In this document: in pieces, positions 16,307-23,314 of the stretch
How positions within the stretch are numbered: the stretch's first letter is position 1
Layout of the letters: each line of letters opens with the position of its first letter
From: CAG-1031 sp964556785
GTDB lineage: Bacteria; Bacteroidota; Bacteroidia; Bacteroidales; Muribaculaceae
Direction of reading: 5' to 3'
Length of the DNA: 39,992 nucleotides
Assembly (NCBI GenBank): GCA_964556785.1
Contig: CAZKXM010000008.1
Span: 1 to 39,992 of the forward strand
Made by a program: the position numbers and the translations under genes
The notes under the pieces: generated by a model
Databases searched by the model: none
Told to the model about the DNA's origin: nothing
Seen by the model: the letters and a program-made list of their open reading frames with translations, nothing else

Positions 16307-16840
16307 TTAATCCAACTCGCCGAAGCCGTCGCCGTCGGGAAAGAGCGACTCATCGAAAATGTAGCTCTCAGGTCCGGGATCGCTGACCACCAGCAGCCGA
16401 GTCACGCTCCCTCCGGGATATGCCCTCACTCTCCCTTGAGGCAGTAACACGGCCACAGGGTGGGCTGTGCCGCCGCGCGTCATCATGTTCTCCTGTCGCA
16501 GTGCCGTGACTGTTCCCGGCAGTGTCAGCTCGGCCTCGCGTGTGCTTCCCGAGAGCCTGAGTTCAACAATGCGCCGCGCATCTTCCGGAAGCGGGAATTC
16601 AATACCTCCTCCGTTCAGACTCACGGCTGAAACCTCGCTCGCCGCCTCCCGGGTGTTGATAAGCGATGCCGGTGCCGTGTCGAGCTGTCTGACATACCAT
16701 CGTCTCATCTGGGCCTCCATCATCAGCTCCACGTCGGTCCCGTCGACCCGTGTGATCTGAGCGTCGGTCCTCATTGGCCCCAGCCCCCGCATAGCCATCC
16801 ATCGCTCAAGCATCTGCGCTTTCGTGAGTGTCAGCATCAT
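16307..16840 (-). CDS. Phage head-tail adaptor-like hypothetical protein
   Basis: A 177-residue protein without signal peptide or membrane segment. It starts with a helical stretch (LTLTKAQMLERWMAMRG) and continues as a beta-rich domain (FPLPEDARRIVELRLSG, PVAVLLPQGRVRAYPGG). The small size, helix-then-beta layout and position next to the portal-like gene suggest a tail-adaptor or head-completion type protein, but I do not recognise a named family. Its ATG overlaps the holin stop codon (ATGATG/TGA), so the two are co-translated. The portal-like gene begins 32 bases further on. Confidence 0.5.
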   Translation of the reverse strand: MMLTLTKAQMLERWMAMRGLGPMRTDAQITRVDGTDVELMMEAQMRRWYVRQLDTAPASLINTREAASEVSAVSLNGGGIEFPLPEDARRIVELRLSGSTREAELTLPGTVTALRQENMMTRGGTAHPVAVLLPQGRVRAYPGGSVTRLLVVSDPGPESYIFDESLFPDGDGFGELD

Positions 16841-17280
16841 CGCAGGCCCCCTTTCTTTGTCAGGAATTCAATCAGGCGTTCCAGCAGTTGCGCACCGCGG
16901 CTCAGGTCGCCCTTCTCCTCCACCCGCTCGCAGATGCTCTTTGCCTCGATCAGAGCCATGCCCAGCGAGCCCAGAGTTGTCATCACCGGCAGCAGCGGCA
17001 GCGTCAGTCCGCCGGTGCAACGCAGGCATATCACCGCCGCAATCAGCACAGCGTCGACCATCGACAGGCCACCGAGCGCCGTCAGGTAGCGTCCGAGTTT
17101 GTCAAACGTGCGTCGGTAGCCCGACGATGTCCGTGCAATCCCCGCGCGGCGTGCCTTCGCCACACCGCTCACAAAATCAGCCGTCACGGCAGCCACAACG
17201 ACGCCATACTCCACCGCAAGCGCAATCAGCACAAGCCGCCCGTGGACAGGCATACCCATAATTACATCTTCTATCATCAT
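16837..17280 (-). CDS. Phage holin-family membrane protein
   Basis: A 147-residue protein matching the Bacteroidetes phage holin family (Phage_holin_4-like). Hydrophobic segments lie at about residues 15-35 (LVLIALAVEYGVVVAAVTA), 70-90 and 95-115. The family signature ADFVSGVAKARRAG followed by SSGYRRTFDKLGRYL is clear. Holins form membrane pores releasing endolysin; no endolysin is encoded next to it. ATG 17280 is used because the next upstream codon is GTG. It opens a three-gene unit (holin, adaptor-like, portal-like) on the minus strand, divergent from the DUF2795 gene. Confidence 0.7.
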   Translation of the reverse strand: MMIEDVIMGMPVHGRLVLIALAVEYGVVVAAVTADFVSGVAKARRAGIARTSSGYRRTFDKLGRYLTALGGLSMVDAVLIAAVICLRCTGGLTLPLLPVMTTLGSLGMALIEAKSICERVEEKGDLSRGAQLLERLIEFLTKKGGLR

Positions 17281-17409
17281 CACGAAATCAAAATGTTAAC
17301 GCCGCGAAATTATTTCCCCCTTCCGCCCTCCGGCCGCCATCGTGCCCCACTTCATCAGCCGATTTGCAATATTTAACACACCATACTGCCTCACCGATTG
17401 TTTATTGAC

Positions 17410-17417
17410 TACTTTTG
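17410..17417 (+). promoter_or_regulatory. -7 box of the DUF2795 gene
   Basis: TACTTTTG followed by C fits TAnnTTTG. Transcription near 17424 gives a 36-base leader to the ATG at 17460 and excludes the in-frame upstream start at 17415, which would lie within the box. No strong -33 element is visible. Confidence 0.55.
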
Positions 17418-17459
17418 CGAAACTTTTTTAGCGACAACAAAATTCTAAAATTCAAAGAT

Positions 17460-17681
17460 ATGTACTGGACACTCGAACTCGCGTCAAAACTCGAAGACGC
17501 ACCCTGGCCCGCAACAAAAGACGAGCTTATCGACTACGCAATGCGATCCGGAGCTCCCCTCGAAGTTATCGAAAACCTCCAGGAGATCGAAGACGAAGGC
17601 GACACCTACGAATGCATCGAAGACATCTGGCCCGACTACCCCTCCAAAGAAGACTTCTTCTTCAACGAAGAAGAATACTAA
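17460..17681 (+). CDS. DUF2795 domain-containing protein
   Basis: A small, acidic 73-residue protein (begins MYWTLELASKLEDAPWPATK) matching the DUF2795 family common in Bacteroidetes. The core PATKDELIDYAMRSGAPLEVIENLQEI is a helical segment resembling the family's conserved part; the tail is rich in Glu, Asp and Phe. Function unknown. It is transcribed alone, with its own -7 box upstream and a strong hairpin downstream. Confidence 0.82.
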   Translation: MYWTLELASKLEDAPWPATKDELIDYAMRSGAPLEVIENLQEIEDEGDTYECIEDIWPDYPSKEDFFFNEEEY

Positions 17682-17708
17682 TTTAGATTCGAATATTTAG
17701 ATCATAGA

Positions 17709-17757
17709 AACATAGGAGCCGGTAATTGCAAACATTGCAATTACCGGCTCCTATGTT
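17709..17757. terminator. Perfect 23-bp hairpin, probable bidirectional terminator
   Basis: Arms 17709-17731 and 17735-17757 are perfectly complementary with a 3-base loop. It lies between the convergent ends of the DUF2795 and EVE-like genes. No T-run follows on the plus strand and only a short A-run precedes, so it is not a textbook intrinsic terminator. Confidence 0.6.
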
Positions 17758-17822
17758 GTATCCTTGTCTGCCACTGTTACATTAGATCGCTGCATAGGGT
17801 TAGCACAATCTTTACTGCACGT

Positions 17823-18617
17823 TCACTCGTCGTTATCATCTGGTTCTGAGGCCTTGTAGAAGTCAGCATCAAATTCAATTTTGCAACGGAAAAGGGTGGC
17901 ACACAGATTCTGCAGGTCGGTCACCGTCGGGTAGGTCTGATAAACCAACCGTTGCAGGGCGCGCCACGATTTTGCACCGAGCTTACCTAACACTCGGTGA
18001 TAATTATAGATATTAAGCTTAGAGGTAGTCCCGCCTTCAGTACCTCTTATAGTGATGCAGCGGCCTCTATAATCTGAGTCGAGTTCCATGGAATAAGGTG
18101 TGCCGTCACCGCAAGGGCATTCTTCCAACAGAAATAGATTCTGATCAGAGGCTTTTTCAAAGGCTTCGGCCTGTCGCTGCATGTAACTCTGCCATAAACG
18201 CTCCAATTCCTCGGCCTGACCCTGGGTTAATACAACTCCGGAGTGCCCGCCATCCCAATCAAAATCAGGGATTGACTGTGTCAGTTCCGTCGATGTCAGG
18301 ATTGGAAAGGCATCAGGGTTGATCATGGTTTCGAAGTTGAAGTCGCAATACTTTGTGGGACGGTTGCGCCACGACCAGTCCTCGCCGGAATAAGGCTCTG
18401 AAGTGATGGTGCCCCGCGCCACAATCCCTGTTTGCCCGTAGCCAACCTTGAGCAGGTAACATGTATCGCCTTTATGGACTTTATCGGCCTCCCAGACTGA
18501 CCAATTCATATCGGCATTACCATTGTTTGCTAAAGCGCATTTTTCAAGGTCATTAAGGAACCGGGCCATTGTGTAGGAGGAGAAGCCCGGATTCCATTTC
18601 AAAATCACTATACTCAT
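17823..18617 (-). CDS. EVE/PUA-like domain protein, function unknown
   Basis: A cytosolic 264-residue protein. The first ~140 residues (IVILKWNPGFSSY, WSVWEADKVHKGDTCYLLKVG, GIVARGTITSEPY, then DWDGGHSGVVLTQGQAEELERLW) have the look of an EVE/PUA-like fold, seen in modified-base readers and some defence proteins. The remainder (about 150-264) is unlike anything I recognise; it includes the segment CPCGDGTPYSMELDSDYRGRC. ATG 18617 is used; the frame opens three codons earlier with TTG. It is monocistronic, 226 bases from the ATPase gene on the same strand. Family assignment is tentative. Confidence 0.5.
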   Translation of the reverse strand: MSIVILKWNPGFSSYTMARFLNDLEKCALANNGNADMNWSVWEADKVHKGDTCYLLKVGYGQTGIVARGTITSEPYSGEDWSWRNRPTKYCDFNFETMINPDAFPILTSTELTQSIPDFDWDGGHSGVVLTQGQAEELERLWQSYMQRQAEAFEKASDQNLFLLEECPCGDGTPYSMELDSDYRGRCITIRGTEGGTTSKLNIYNYHRVLGKLGAKSWRALQRLVYQTYPTVTDLQNLCATLFRCKIEFDADFYKASEPDDNDE

Positions 18618-18811
18618 ATTTATCAAATTTTGCCGAAGATAATAAAAAACTGATTAACCCGGTGAAAGATAGCGCTCAAATAGTGAGAAAACATGAAAGG
18701 GCAGGGAGCCGGGAATGTCTGTTTTGCCAAACCTTATTCCGAACTCGCGTTTGGAAACAATTTCTTATTATTACACTGCAATGTGTTGATTAAAAATTGT
18801 TTAGTTGATAG

Positions 18812-18848
18812 TGTAAAAACAAGCAAAAAAAAAATGCCTGTTTTTACA
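18812..18848 (-). terminator. Inverted repeat at the end of the AAA ATPase gene
   Basis: Ten-base arms (18812-18821, TGTAAAAACA, and 18839-18848) are perfectly complementary and flank a loop containing ten consecutive A on the plus strand (T on the minus). The repeat overlaps the stop codon at 18844-18846. It may end transcription, but the T-run lies in the loop rather than after the stem. Confidence 0.4.
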
Positions 18849-20289
18849 GTTCAATATGTTTGTGGTTGAAGAGGTAGTCTACAATCCATAAAGAATAAAG
18901 AGCTGACGGAACAAATAAAATGTCCTCACCAGCATCAAGATGATATTTCCCAGTTTCTGTTTTAGTAGTTACGATTATTTTTCTTAGACCTGGATTTGCA
19001 TTGACGAATTTAAGTAAAGATTTTAGCTCAGTAGGATTCTTGGCATATCTGTCCGTCCATTTTACTTCTGCAACGGAATATGCTTTCTGCGTGGCGGGAC
19101 TAACCCAGACCAGGTCAACCTCTCCTTTTTCTCGTCCTTTTGTCCAGTTTGCATAATAAAAATCCGATTTTCCGCCTTGGATCCATTGAGAAAATATAAC
19201 CGTTTCTACCATACTTCCCAGCATGTCATCGTTTTGTCCAACAGGTGAAAACAATGCACAGCGTAAAGATGGATTTGTTAGATATATTTTGAAGGACATG
19301 ACTTTCTTGAGTCGCTTGGCATTCTGGTCAATCTTGTTTACAACTTTAATCAAGAAAGCCGCTTCTAAATATTCTAAATACTTACGGATAATATCTTTTC
19401 TAATACCAGATTCTGAGGAAAGGGTTTCATATGAAAATTCGTTTCCAGAACGAAAGGCGATGTGTACGAAAAGACGATTTAATTCCTGTATATCAGAAAT
19501 ACCATACAAACTAGGTAAGTCTCGTAATAGAACCTTGTCTATAATATCGTTTTTAATATATTGTCCTGGATTTTGTCTTATTTTTTCTGAGAATACTACC
19601 TCGGGATAACCACCATAATTTATATAATCAATAAATAAATTATTAAGGGCATCAATGTCTATAGTGCTTATCGGGGTGACACTTCCTTTTGTTTGGACGA
19701 TCAAAGATTCTCTTTTGTTGAAATTAAGATATTCTTTAAAGGTTAAAGGCGGCAACATAAAATCTGTAAACCTTCCGGCGCCGCTTTCATTACTTTTCAT
19801 TTTTAATGCAGCAGCCGCAGAGCCTGAGCCAACAAATTTATCTCCCTTGTAGGTATCGACAAGTGATTTTAAATGAACTTCCCAATCTTTGAGATATTGA
19901 ATTTCATCAAAAAAAATATAAAACCCATCTTGTTCATCTTCTCGTTTTAGTGCCCTTCTTGCATAAAGAAAAAGATTTTCCAAGGAAAGATTATTATAGA
20001 TGGGCGTATCAATGGAGATGTATATGATCTGCTTGCCAGGTATGCCACTTTTCAACAGCTTTTCTATACTATGGAATATCATAACGGTTTTTCCGACACG
20101 TCTGGGTCCCATCAGAATCACAGCACGTCGCATTTGCATATCGATAATTTCATTATAAAAATCATCCAGATATGCTCGGTGAGGCATACAGGAATAATAT
20201 TCAGGAATGCTGTCTGATGTCCACCATGGATTATCAGACACCATTCGTTTCATAATTTGCTCCTCAAGCAGTTGTGTTATAGTTGACAT
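18844..20289 (-). CDS. AAA_14/DUF4143-type ATPase
   Basis: A 481-residue ATPase. Walker A is GPRRVGKT (61-68) and Walker B is FYIFFDEIQYL. The C-terminal half matches DUF4143, including the PD-(D/E)XK-like GEVDLVWVS...AEVKW segment. Such proteins are frequent in Bacteroidetes; they are of unknown function and often mobile. The start at 20289 is the first ATG (MSTITQLLEEQ); the longer frame begins with TTG. A TATATTTG box (20315-20308, minus) about 20 bases upstream may be its -7 element. The DNA is clearly A+T-richer than the window average, suggesting acquisition. Confidence 0.85.
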   Translation of the reverse strand: MSTITQLLEEQIMKRMVSDNPWWTSDSIPEYYSCMPHRAYLDDFYNEIIDMQMRRAVILMGPRRVGKTVMIFHSIEKLLKSGIPGKQIIYISIDTPIYNNLSLENLFLYARRALKREDEQDGFYIFFDEIQYLKDWEVHLKSLVDTYKGDKFVGSGSAAAALKMKSNESGAGRFTDFMLPPLTFKEYLNFNKRESLIVQTKGSVTPISTIDIDALNNLFIDYINYGGYPEVVFSEKIRQNPGQYIKNDIIDKVLLRDLPSLYGISDIQELNRLFVHIAFRSGNEFSYETLSSESGIRKDIIRKYLEYLEAAFLIKVVNKIDQNAKRLKKVMSFKIYLTNPSLRCALFSPVGQNDDMLGSMVETVIFSQWIQGGKSDFYYANWTKGREKGEVDLVWVSPATQKAYSVAEVKWTDRYAKNPTELKSLLKFVNANPGLRKIIVTTKTETGKYHLDAGEDILFVPSALYSLWIVDYLFNHKHIEL

Positions 20290-20432
20290 ATTACGTTTTT
20301 TCAATTGCAAATATACGGAAAAAATATCTTGAATAAGCAGTCTTTGTAAAAGTAAGATAAAATATTTTGCTTGATTTTGCGATATCTGTGTTGTAAATTA
20401 GTTTGTGGGGCTTTAGTAGAGGAGAACAGAGG

Positions 20433-20479
20433 ATTGATTTGGTGGATTGAAAAATTGTTTGCATCTTTGCCGACGAAAT
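20433..20479 (+). repeat. 47-bp promoter repeat, copy 1
   Basis: This segment recurs at 22830-22876 with one mismatch (A here, G there, at base 41). The shared stretch contains the whole promoter (-33 and -7 elements) and the first transcribed bases. Confidence 0.9.
20438..20469 (+). promoter_or_regulatory. Promoter of the candidate structured RNA
   Basis: TTTG (20438-20441), a 20-base spacer and CATCTTTG (20462-20469) fit the Bacteroidetes consensus except for C in place of T at the first -7 position. Predicted start is near 20475. Confidence 0.65.
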
Positions 20480-20823
20480 CAACCGTGCCGTTCATGAATG
20501 ATCATTCCATAGAGATGGCGATGATAGGACGGACGGGATTTCAATATTTTTTGAGAAGGCGTATACTCGACGCTTTGTCCGCGACATCTTGAAATCTGGC
20601 AGTTTCAATCTATCGGTCCAACGGCAGAGCAACAGTAGATGCTCCCGGGTAGGCTATACCTGTCTGCTCCATATCCGCACAATCTTCGGATCATGCGGAT
20701 TTGGTGCATGCAAATCTGCTTATCGGCGTGGGTTCTGCTGTTGTCCGTTCTGACTGATAGGGCACATGCCAGAGCCTCAAGATGTGGGACGAACAACGAT
20801 GACAGTTTCCCACGTCTTTTTTT
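20475..20823 (+). ncRNA. Candidate structured RNA or transcription attenuator
   Basis: About 350 bases with a promoter before them, a terminator at the end and no believable protein. Hairpins visible by eye: 20557-20573 area (AGGCGT/ACGCTT); 20589-20594 with 20603-20608; 20627-20631 with 20640-20644; GGTA/TACC within 20649-20661; and 20673-20679 with 20694-20700. The last encloses a symmetric CA/CA internal loop and a 3-bp stem capped by a UUCG tetraloop. It could be a stand-alone small RNA, or a leader controlling the downstream TolB-like gene (ATG 20912). I looked for signatures of tmRNA, RNase P RNA and SRP RNA and found none. Family unknown. Confidence 0.5.
20780..20823 (+). terminator. 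Intrinsic terminator ending the candidate RNA
   Basis: Arms 20780-20789 (AGATGTGGGA) and 20808-20817 (TCCCACGTCT) pair over ten bases with one G-T, followed by seven T (20817-20823). It sits 89 bases before the TolB-like ATG. Confidence 0.8.
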
Positions 20824-20850
20824 GTACTGTTCACGTAACCCGTATCTTTT
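20821..20850 (+). promoter_or_regulatory. Possible promoter of the TolB-like gene
   Basis: TTTG (20821-20824), 18 bases and TATCTTTT (20843-20850) loosely match the consensus; the spacer is short and the last -7 base is wrong. A perfect 15-base palindrome (20882-20896, GTCTGAA-A-TTCAGAC) lies between it and the ATG. Confidence 0.35.
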
Positions 20851-20911
20851 TCTTCAAGGGGAGACTGAAGAATGTGTAAGCGTCTGAAATTCAGACTTCA
20901 GATTCTCTCTT

Positions 20912-21880
20912 ATGAAGCCACTATTGTTTCTATTGCTGGCGTCGGTGGCCGTATCGGCTACCGCACGCAATGTTGACTACTCCGTTGTTCAGGTCCCGCA
21001 GGAAAAAGGCTCGCAGTTCATCAAGGTTACAAACGATAACGATTATGTCTGCATGCCGTTGGTAACCCGTAACCGCAACGGGGTCAACTGGTTTACCAAC
21101 AGGGTGATCGATGTGTCGCCCGACGGTCAGGACATTGCCTATATTTCTGATCGCAACAACGGCACCAACATTTTCATCAAAAGCCTGATCAAGCAGGGCG
21201 GATCGGTGCAGCGCACAAACCGCGGCTCAGTGACCGACTTTTCCTACTCCCCCGACGGCAAACGAATCTGTTTTGCCGAAAGCAAGGGAAAAACAAATCA
21301 GATCTACATCACCGGTTCGACGGGCAATTTTATCTGTCGTCAGGTGACGTCGGGCGACCTTGATTATTCCCCCATCTTTCTTGGCAAAAAGGATAAGCTG
21401 ATCTTCGCCCGCCAGGAGGCGAACGGAATCAGTATCTGGGAATATGACCTGTCGAAGAATCAGCTCTCGAGCTATTCCACAGGAATGAATCCCGAGTCGA
21501 CATCTGACGGCAAAGTCATTTATGTTGCAAGGCCCAACAACGGGCTCGGCGAGATCTGGAAGATTGACCTCACCACGGGCATCGAGGAGTGCATTCTGTC
21601 GCATCCGCAGATGTCGTTTTATTCACCCGCATTGTCGCCCGATGGCCGTTCTCTGGCCGTTGTAGGCGGATCAAAGATCGAAGATGGCGACATAACATAT
21701 TGGAACACTGATATCTACACAGTAAGCACCAATGGAGCAAATCTTCGTCAGGTGACCTATCACGCTGCTGATGATCTGAGCCCTACATGGAGCACCGACG
21801 GAAACTATATCTATTTCATTTCCCAGAGAGGAAGCGCCGACGGACGCGCCAATATCTGGAGGCTCACCTACGAAAAATAA
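20912..21880 (+). CDS. Exported TolB-like WD40/PD40 beta-propeller protein
   Basis: A 322-residue protein with a signal peptide (MKPLLFLLLASVAVSATA). It carries repeated PD40 motifs (VSPDGQDIAYISDRNNGTNIF, YSPDGKRICFAES, LSPDGRSLAVVGGS, WSTDGNYIYFISQRG), forming a six-bladed TolB-like propeller in the periplasm. It is not TolB itself: the N-terminal TolB domain is absent. Its partner is unknown. The next gene, 65 bases downstream, encodes an outer-membrane barrel, and the pair probably form an operon ending at the 22760-22800 terminator. The ~440-base region before the gene holds the candidate RNA and terminator. Confidence 0.83.
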   Translation: MKPLLFLLLASVAVSATARNVDYSVVQVPQEKGSQFIKVTNDNDYVCMPLVTRNRNGVNWFTNRVIDVSPDGQDIAYISDRNNGTNIFIKSLIKQGGSVQRTNRGSVTDFSYSPDGKRICFAESKGKTNQIYITGSTGNFICRQVTSGDLDYSPIFLGKKDKLIFARQEANGISIWEYDLSKNQLSSYSTGMNPESTSDGKVIYVARPNNGLGEIWKIDLTTGIEECILSHPQMSFYSPALSPDGRSLAVVGGSKIEDGDITYWNTDIYTVSTNGANLRQVTYHAADDLSPTWSTDGNYIYFISQRGSADGRANIWRLTYEK

Positions 21881-21945
21881 GAATGCGACCCGATAAACTT
21901 TATCTAAACTAATCATCACTAATCATTTATCTAACCTTAATCATT

Positions 21946-22725
21946 ATGAAAATGAAATTATTTATGGCCGTAGCTCTGCTCGGATGTGCACTGAGCGCGT
22001 CGGCACAGTTCACAGGTTCCGGTTCGAGAACCGGCAATTCAGCAAGAGCCCGAGTGGCCGACACCGATCCCTACGATCGTTTTTCGTTGTCATACGACAA
22101 CACCCACCTCGGAGCAAACGATAAACTCGAGGGTTATTTCAATGGTGAAGACGCCATGAACCTGAACGGTTTCGGCCTCGAGTATATCCACGGCTTCAGC
22201 GTAAGCAAAACTCTCCCGATGTTTATCGAAACTGGTATCAAGTTTCAGATTGGCTTCGGATCGGTATCGAATGATGATTATTCAGTGTCAGGATATTATG
22301 GAGATATTGAACTGATCCAGAAGGGACAGCAGATGTCGTTCAGTGTGCCGGTTAACTTCACTTACCGTTTCCCTCTTGGAGATCAGATGAATATCGCACC
22401 TTACTTCGGACTCAATTTCAAGATCCATGCGCTCGGTCGTATGAAGGAAGTTGCGAAGTTTGAAGATGATGATCTTCAGGACCAATGGGACGATGAATAT
22501 GCTGACGAGATTAAATGGTATAGCGTATTCGACAAGAAGGATATGGGCGACAAGGACGCCACCTGGAACCGTTTCCAGATGGGTTGGCACATTGGCGCCG
22601 GCTTCTCATATAAGGCATTCTATGTCGGTCTGCAGTATGGAACAGATTTTATTTCGGCCTTCAAGTACAAAAAGTATGCTATCAACACAGGGAACCTCGC
22701 TATTAAAGTAGGCCTGAATTTCTGA
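21946..22725 (+). CDS. Outer-membrane beta-barrel protein
   Basis: A 259-residue protein with a cleavable signal peptide (MKMKLFMAVALLGCALSASAQ) and alternating amphipathic strands: GFGLEYIHGFSV, MFIETGIKFQIGFGS, MSFSVPVNFTYRFPLG, IAPYFGLNFKIH, GWHIGAGFSYKAFYVGLQYG. It ends in the barrel-type NLAIKVGLNF. It belongs to the small porin-like OMP_b-brl group; no specific substrate is indicated. ATG 21946 is used, and ATG 21952 (MKLF) works equally well. It follows the TolB-like gene and is closed by a strong terminator. Confidence 0.8.
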   Translation: MKMKLFMAVALLGCALSASAQFTGSGSRTGNSARARVADTDPYDRFSLSYDNTHLGANDKLEGYFNGEDAMNLNGFGLEYIHGFSVSKTLPMFIETGIKFQIGFGSVSNDDYSVSGYYGDIELIQKGQQMSFSVPVNFTYRFPLGDQMNIAPYFGLNFKIHALGRMKEVAKFEDDDLQDQWDDEYADEIKWYSVFDKKDMGDKDATWNRFQMGWHIGAGFSYKAFYVGLQYGTDFISAFKYKKYAINTGNLAIKVGLNF

Positions 22726-22759
22726 AGACTCACTCTTTTCGCATAGCACTTTTCGCAAC

Positions 22760-22800
22760 GGTATGTCATGATGTTCACGCATTGTGACATACCTTTTTTT
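22760..22800 (+). terminator. Intrinsic terminator after the barrel gene
   Basis: A 9-bp perfect stem (22760-22768, GGTATGTCA, with 22785-22793) extends inward by five weaker pairs and is followed by seven T (22794-22800). Confidence 0.9.
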
Positions 22801-22829
22801 ATGCGGCTCCCTGAACCCGACAACAGGGA

Positions 22830-22876
22830 ATTGATTTGGTGGATTGAAAAATTGTTTGCATCTTTGCCGGCGAAAT
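22830..22876 (+). repeat. 47-bp promoter repeat, copy 2
   Basis: Second copy of the sequence at 20433-20479, differing at one base. Both copies precede long structured leaders: predicted start to ATG is about 437 bases for copy 1 and about 443 for copy 2. Confidence 0.9.
22835..22866 (+). promoter_or_regulatory. Promoter of the B12 operon
   Basis: TTTG (22835-22838), 20 bases, CATCTTTG (22859-22866). It lies just ahead of the cobalamin aptamer; predicted start is about 22872. Confidence 0.75.
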
Positions 22877-22889
22877 GGTTGCTCTGCCA

Positions 22890-23085
22890 TCCAGGAGTGG
22901 AGGCTTAAGGAGCATCAATAGGGAACGGGGTGAGAATCCCCGACAGTACCCGCTGCTGTAATTCCCGCTTGCGGGCGATGATCGCCATCGCCCGTCGAGC
23001 AGACGGTTTTTCGCAACCTGCCACTGGTCCATCAACCGGGAAGGCGCGATTATTTACCGGGATAAGTCAGAAGACCTGCCATTTT
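22890..23085 (+). promoter_or_regulatory. Cobalamin riboswitch aptamer
   Basis: Core elements of the cobalamin aptamer are present in order: GGGAACGGGGTGAGAATCCC starting at 22921, the CGCTGCTGTAA segment at about 22951-22961, GCCACTGG (23020-23027), CCGGGAAGGCG (23036-23046), and the B12 box AAGTCAGAAGACCTGCC (23064-23080). A hairpin at 23131-23171 (CAGCACC/GGTGCTG arms) follows and may belong to the regulatory part. It controls the downstream btuB operon, repressing when cobalamin is plentiful. Confidence 0.95.
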
Positions 23086-23242
23086 CAACTAACGAATTGA
23101 GCCCACGGGATTATGGGCGGGTCGATTGATCAGCACCGGCATTTGCCGTCACATTCAGGCATGCGGTGCTGTCCTCCCGGTTAGATGATGCGTTACTTTC
23201 CACGCGAGAGCAAACGCTGATTGTTCCGAAAAAACTGCCGCA

Positions 23243-23294
23243 AATCCCGTTGACTTTTGCCTTTACCGGCAAAGATCATCGGGTTCTTTTTTTT
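23243..23294 (+). terminator. Riboswitch terminator (expression platform)
   Basis: Inner stem TTTGCC (23256-23261)/GGCAAA (23268-23273) with loop TTTACC continues outward with mismatches to CCCG/CGGG (23246-23249 with 23280-23283), then eight T (23287-23294). It lies 20 bases before the btuB ATG, which suggests transcription termination rather than only translational control. Confidence 0.75.
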
Positions 23295-23314
23295 CACGAC
23301 AATCAGATGGAGCA

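Noticed and set aside
14928..17280. Complete prophage
   Set aside because: Only three phage-type genes are present; no integrase, terminase, capsid, tail or attachment repeats were seen.
20475..20823. tmRNA, RNase P RNA or SRP RNA identity for the structured RNA
   Set aside because: No tag-peptide frame or CCA end, no GAGGAAAGUCC core, and no GGAAGGAAGCAG loop found on this strand.
20639..20887. 82-residue frame inside the candidate RNA region
   Set aside because: Spans the intrinsic terminator, no signal or family features, and overlaps the hairpins; more likely chance.
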